A DNA stretch of 64,000 nt from Cervus elaphus (Eukaryota; Chordata; Mammalia; Artiodactyla; Cervidae). The position numbers were made by a program, and so were the translations under genes. Shown piece after piece: positions 49,463 through 55,400 of the stretch (position 1 is the first letter of the stretch; every line of letters begins with the position of its first letter). The notes under the pieces are model-generated. The model saw nothing but the letters and a program-made list of their open reading frames with translations, made no database searches and was not told where the DNA came from. Location: contig NW_025316735.1 of NCBI RefSeq assembly GCF_910594005.1, forward strand, positions 299,280-363,279, in the 5' to 3' direction.

Positions 49463-52400
49463 ATGTGCGCGTGGGTGCATGTGTATTTCGGGTGTGAGGG
49501 AGATGGGAGGCCGACAGGGAGAGAGCAGCAGGGGCACCAGTAGCACTCAGGGCCGGGCCTCGGGGAGGACTGTGGCCTGAGAGCAGGCAGGGCAGGGAGA
49601 GGGTGGCCAGGGGCAGTCCAGAACCTCTGCCTCCATCAGCTGTCCCCAGGCCATACTGTGGCAAGACCAGGGGTACAGAAAGTTCCTGACATCCGAGCAG
49701 CAGTGGTTATCTCCCAGGGCAGCTTCAAATGCAGTGACTGCTTGCCCTGGACACCCAGGAAAGAGGTTGTGGTCAACTGTCCAGGCAGCTGGCTTTGGAA
49801 TCCAAAGCCCCTGCAAGATGGAGGAGCTTCCCAAGTGGCACTAGTGATAAAGAACCTGCCTGCCAATGCAGGAGATGTAAAAGACTTGGGTTCAATCCCT
49901 GAGTCAGGAAGATCCCTTGGAGGGGGACATGACAACCTACTCCACTCTTCTTGCCTGGAAAATCCCATGGACAGAGGAGCTTGGCAGGCTACAGTCTATA
50001 GGGTCACAAAGAGTCAGACATGACTGAAGTAACATAGTGCTGCAAGGTGGAGAGCAGAGTGATGGGAGAGTGAGCTGAGGCTTGAGTCCTCAGGCTGCTG
50101 GAAGCGATTGCCCCGTGCTGGCCCAACTTCTGCCTGCCCAGGGTCACCTAAGCAGCCAGCCCACGTACCTACTGCTCTGCCCCTAGGGCCACTGCTCCTC
50201 ATCGTGGAGTATGCCAAGTACGGCTCCCTGCAGGGCTTCCTCCGAGAGAGCCGCAAGGCGGGACCTGGCTACGTGGGCAGCGGGGGCAGCCGCAACTCCA
50301 GTTACCTGGACAACCTGGAGGAGCAGGCCCTGACCATGGGCGACCTTGTCTCCTTTGCCTGGCAGATCTCACAAGGGATCCAGTACCTGGCTGAGATGAA
50401 GGTGCGTGCCGCCCCAGCCCCGCGCCCCCTCCGCCAGCGATTGGCCCGGGGTTCAGGGGTCCCTGCTGTTGTCTTTTCCACAGCTTGTCCATCGGGACTT
50501 GGCAGCCAGAAACATCCTGGTAGCCGAGGGCCACAGGATGAAAATCTCAGATTTTGGTCTGTCCCGAGATGTTTATGAAGAGGATTCCTACGTGAAGAGG
50601 AGCAAGGTACCAGGCTCTGGGGTGTGATGGCCTGAGGGCAGAGGGCATGGTCAGGGAGCCCACAGGGTGGGGACAGATTTTGATCTGAGGAAGATAAAGC
50701 GGGTTTTTAGAGTGCAAACTTCCAGTCCTCATCCCCGAACTCTTTCCTAGTCCTGGGTCCCCAGAGACCCAGAGCAGGACTCAGTCTTGAGCCTGTTCCT
50801 TCTCTTCCTCACAGCCACACGTGCTGTTTTGGAGCTCCCTGCTGGGAGTGGGGTTCCTGCAGCTTCTCTCACTTTTCATCACTATCACTTCTAAAGGTCA
50901 CCCACCACTGCAGAAATAACAATCTTCTTGTCTGCAGTTGCTCCTCTCACTGCTGCAGAGTGAAGGTCACTGTTTTACTTTCTGTGTAACTTTAGTCCTT
51001 TGCTTGGGGAAAAGAAATGAATTAAACCCAAGCTTGCTAGTCATTCTTTACAGAAAGGATTGAACCACTTTACAGCAGGGTATGCTCCTGGTCCAAGGGC
51101 CTAGGAACGGCTGACTAACTGAGTTTGGAAGGCAATCAGGAGGATCCTGGAGACAAAGTCCAGAGTTGCAGTGTAGAGATTTGGGAAGCTTTTTCCAAGT
51201 CACTAAAACAGGTGGTTCGGGGACCTTCTTGGGAAACCTGGTTCCCTGGTACGGTCTCCTTCCCTGTGACATTGGTCTTGACTTTCTTGGTGCTGCTATC
51301 CTCCCAACCCCTTTCTAGTAGCCTCCCTGTGACAGACTAGACAGGGAAGATCACAGGCCCCCTCAAGACACACAGCTAAGCTGGCATTCAGAACAGATGC
51401 TGCTCAAAAAGAAAAACACAGAAAGCCACGACATACACTTCAGCTTTGCTCTGAGGGGCGAGTGAAGCCCAGGTGCTCCTGGGGCTGTGAGGATGACATT
51501 TGATTTCTTGTGGGGTTTCTGTTGTGACAGCACATCTTAGAAGTGCTGAAGGGGAAGTGGAGAGGGGTGCTCCCTACCCCGTGGAGGGGGCTGGATGGAA
51601 CTTCCTGTTGATGCACTGGTCCTCGGGAAGGCCCTGTGTCACCCAGCAAGGAAGCACAAGGTGCCCAAGCTCGGCCCCTGAGAGCACAGCCTGCAGGTTG
51701 CATTGTTAGAAACACACACCCTCGAAGCAGTCACACTTCATGTAGGGTATGAATCCTAAATAGTACTTTAAAAAAAAAAAAGTACAATAAATGCATTAAA
51801 ATCCAAAGCAAATGCCTTTTTTTTAATTGATTGTGCCTTGATGCTGACCTGTTTGTTGTTGTTTAATCGATCAGTCGTGTCTGACTCTTTGCGACCCATG
51901 GACTGTAGCCCAGCAGGATCCTCTGTCTATGGAATTCCCCAGGCAAGAATACTGGAGTGGGTTGCCATTTCCTCCTCCAGGGTATCTTCCTGACCCATGG
52001 ATCAAACCCGCATCTCCTGCACTGCAGGTGGATTCTTTACCACTGAGCCACCAGGAAAGCCCGCTGATCTATTTGTACCAAAAAGCTATTTCTTAAGTTG
52101 CATTAGAAAGGATTTGTTAGGTTGAACTCCAGCCTCTCCATGGTGGAGGACAGTCTTTTAGAGGATGCTAAAAGGGCCCTGGGATAAAATAAGGGAAAAA
52201 TCAGACTCAAGACACTCACATTGATTTCTTCGCTCAGAGCTTCTTAGAAAGGCCTTTAGTGTGTTCATTTGTGTCAGAAATTCCCAAGATGGAAACACTG
52301 GATGTTGGCTTCCCAGACCCCTTCACCCTCAGAAATCAGGGGAGATCTTGATGGAAGTGCTTCCAGCCTACCCACTGGGCAGCACCCAGGGTGCAGTGCC

Positions 52401-55400
52401 CCTGATCTCCCGAGAAGTGACCACAGTGGGGCCTGGCTTGCACTTAGCATCAATTCCTTGGGATGTGGTGCATGACCAGCACACCTTGTATAGCTGTGGG
52501 CAGGCCGACTGACTCCCTCGGGGGTCTCAGCCAAGCCTAGGAAGGCGGGGCTAGGACTCCAGCCCCTGTGAGGCTGGGCTGCTGGCCTCTACCCAGGAAC
52601 ACACTGGAGTCATTACTCAGTGTTCCCTAAGAGCTGAAAGAGCCTGAGATGTGTCCCCCACACACACCAGTTCCTAGGATCTCAGAGCAACGTTAATGCC
52701 TTTCTTTCACTCCTTCCTTAGGGTCGGATCCCAGTCAAGTGGATGGCCATTGAGTCCCTCTTTGATCATATCTACACCACCCAGAGTGATGTGTGAGTCT
52801 GGGTGTTGCCTTCCTGGGGTGGAGGTTACATGTATGCACCTGTCTGGGCAGCTCTGCTGGGGAACAGAGTTGCCCTGAGTCCCTGTCAGCTCATTCCAGC
52901 TGTCCAGAGTGACCTCCCCAAACTGGGGGGCTGTGGATGGGGAAGCTTTGTGTACTCACACAGCAAATGGCAAAGGCCCAGGCAGTAGTTCTGAGTGCCA
53001 CGGTGGAATGCATGAGGATGTGAGCCATAGCTGCAGCCCCCTTGCCTCCCCCACCTCCCCTGCCCTCTCTTTGGACATCTCAGTGACACACAGTCCCAGC
53101 TGAACAGTTCCCTCTCTGTGAGCCTGAGTGTGAGCGGGCTTCAAGCAGGTCCCTGGAGACTGGTCCCCACCCAGAGACAGGTTTAGGGTGGAGTGACCTT
53201 GAATGGGTTTCCGGTACCCAAACTGCTCCAAGACCAAAACTCAAGTCTTCCAAGTCCAACTGCATTCTCAATTGTTTTGAAAACCACAACAGACTTGTTT
53301 CCAAATGTTCTGCTGTAAACAGCCTTGCATGTTTTAAATAAAGTAGGCTGTGAAAAGGCAATTCTTAAACAGTTTTAACAGCTGTGTTCTGATTACCAAG
53401 TGGACTGTAAAACAACTGGAAATGCAGGGGAAAGCATAATGAGACTAAAAGTCAATGGGGCCCCACCATCCCAAAATAACTACGGCCAGCACTCACAGGC
53501 CTTGCCTAGAGTTGTCCGTGGCATGCAGGCATTCTTTATTACTGTAAACGGGCTTGTGTGATAATGCTGTTTTGTGATGATTTTGTCCCCACTTGACAGT
53601 AAATTTTCCCTCACAGTTGATATTTTCCCATTGCAGTGTTTTTTCCTTTTAACATCTTATGAAAATTTCCAGGCACACAGAAAAGGTGAAGGGGTTTTGC
53701 AGAGTGCCCTGGTGCCCTGTGGCCTCAGTTTGACCTGCTTTTCACTGTGCTCATTTGCATTCCCTGTGCCGTCTCTGATGCTACAGAGCTTCACCTCAGG
53801 GGTCAGCCACCTGCCCTTTTTGGATATGGGGGCTGAGCTTGGGCAGCAGCTTGCCAGGGGGTTGGGGCAGGGCAGGCAGACACCTGGTCCCGCCTCCATT
53901 CCACTTCCATCTGTCTGGTCAGCCTAGGCTGAAACTGTGGGCACTTGGACCACTCTCTGTACAGGGAACTCGGGTCCTGTTGCTGCTCAGGGGGAGGATA
54001 TCTGGGGCGCTGAGGATGCCACAGACTCAGTGCAGTCGCTCATTGGCCCTCTGGTTCTGCAGGTGGTCCTTTGGTGTCCTGCTGTGGGAGATTGTGACCC
54101 TGGGCGGCAACCCCTACCCTGGGATTCCTCCAGAGCGGCTCTTCAACCTTCTGAAGACAGACTATCGGATGGAGAGGCCAGACAACTGCAGCGAGGAGAT
54201 GTGAGCATGCTTTCTCTGGTCCAGCCTCCCCAGCCACTGACACTCCAGGTTTTGGAGGGGTGGGGTCATGCACACTCATCCTTTCCCACTGCTGGGCAGC
54301 CCTGGGTGCCAGCCCTAGGCGAGCTGGGCAGCTGGAAGCAACGGGCTAAGACAAAGGCACAGATGACAGAGAACCACCCTTGGGCATGATGGCAGATGCT
54401 GGGGACCCAGATTCCACTGGGGGCTGGGTGGGCCTCCTGGGGGGACTTACAAGCTGAGGGGGAGCAGGACCCCAGGAGAGGTGGTGGAAGGATGAGGGAG
54501 CAGCTTCAGTCTAAGGCTAGAGACCTGTCCCAGGATGCTTGGGGAGGGGCAGGTAATTCAGAATGGCCCCAGGGGTACATACAGGGGAGCGCCCAAGTGG
54601 AGACACCAAGGCAGACAAAGAGCAGGCAGATGGCACCTGGACTTCAGCTCGAGGGCACCAGAATCTTCTCATCAAATGGTGGTTCCATCAGATGATCCTT
54701 GGAGAACAGGTTGAGAACACATGAGAAGGGGGTCGTCCATAGTTAGACACACACTGGTCCATTCATTCTACAAAGTCTGTCATGCACCTGCCATGTGCCT
54801 GGCTCAGGGCTGTGGGAGTGCAAGGGTGAGTAGGTGCTGCCTCCCTGGGCACCCTAGACTGGCAGGCACAGGCCCAGCACTCACCCACAAGGTGGCCCCT
54901 GCAGCCCTGCCAGAGCCCCAGGGGAGGGAGGGAGGGAGGTGCAAGACAGAGTGTGCTTGGCAGGTTTTTGTGTTCATACACAGTTCATCCTTCATAAGAG
55001 TTTTAAGGACTGGCATTTCTGCATTAGCTGCCATAACAAGCATGGCTGGACCACAGCGCCAGACACTGTGAGCCCCTGCTGACCCATCATACCCTGGCCC
55101 AACTCAGAGAAGGATGTCAGTGACACAGGAACAGCTTTGGGATTTTGGACCAGAGCCTCTGGGGCCCAGGTGCACTGTACTGGGTGTGGTGGTTGTGACT
55201 GGGCAATCCTTGCTGGATTGTCACCACCCACCTGTTTGTCTCACCAGGTACAGTCTAATGCTGCAGTGCTGGAAGCGGGAACCAGACAAGAGGCCAGTGT
55301 TTGCCGACATCAGCAAAGACCTAGATATCTAAGATGATGGTTAAGAGCAGAGTGAGTACCCGGAGCCAATCCCTGGTGCCACTTCCCTCACCCCAGTTCA

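Larger units (their letters stand above)
48992..50186 (+). other. RET: RET intron 13
   Basis: It contains a TG microsatellite (49431-49460) and a full SINE (49828-50037). The rest is unrecognised. Confidence 0.65.
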
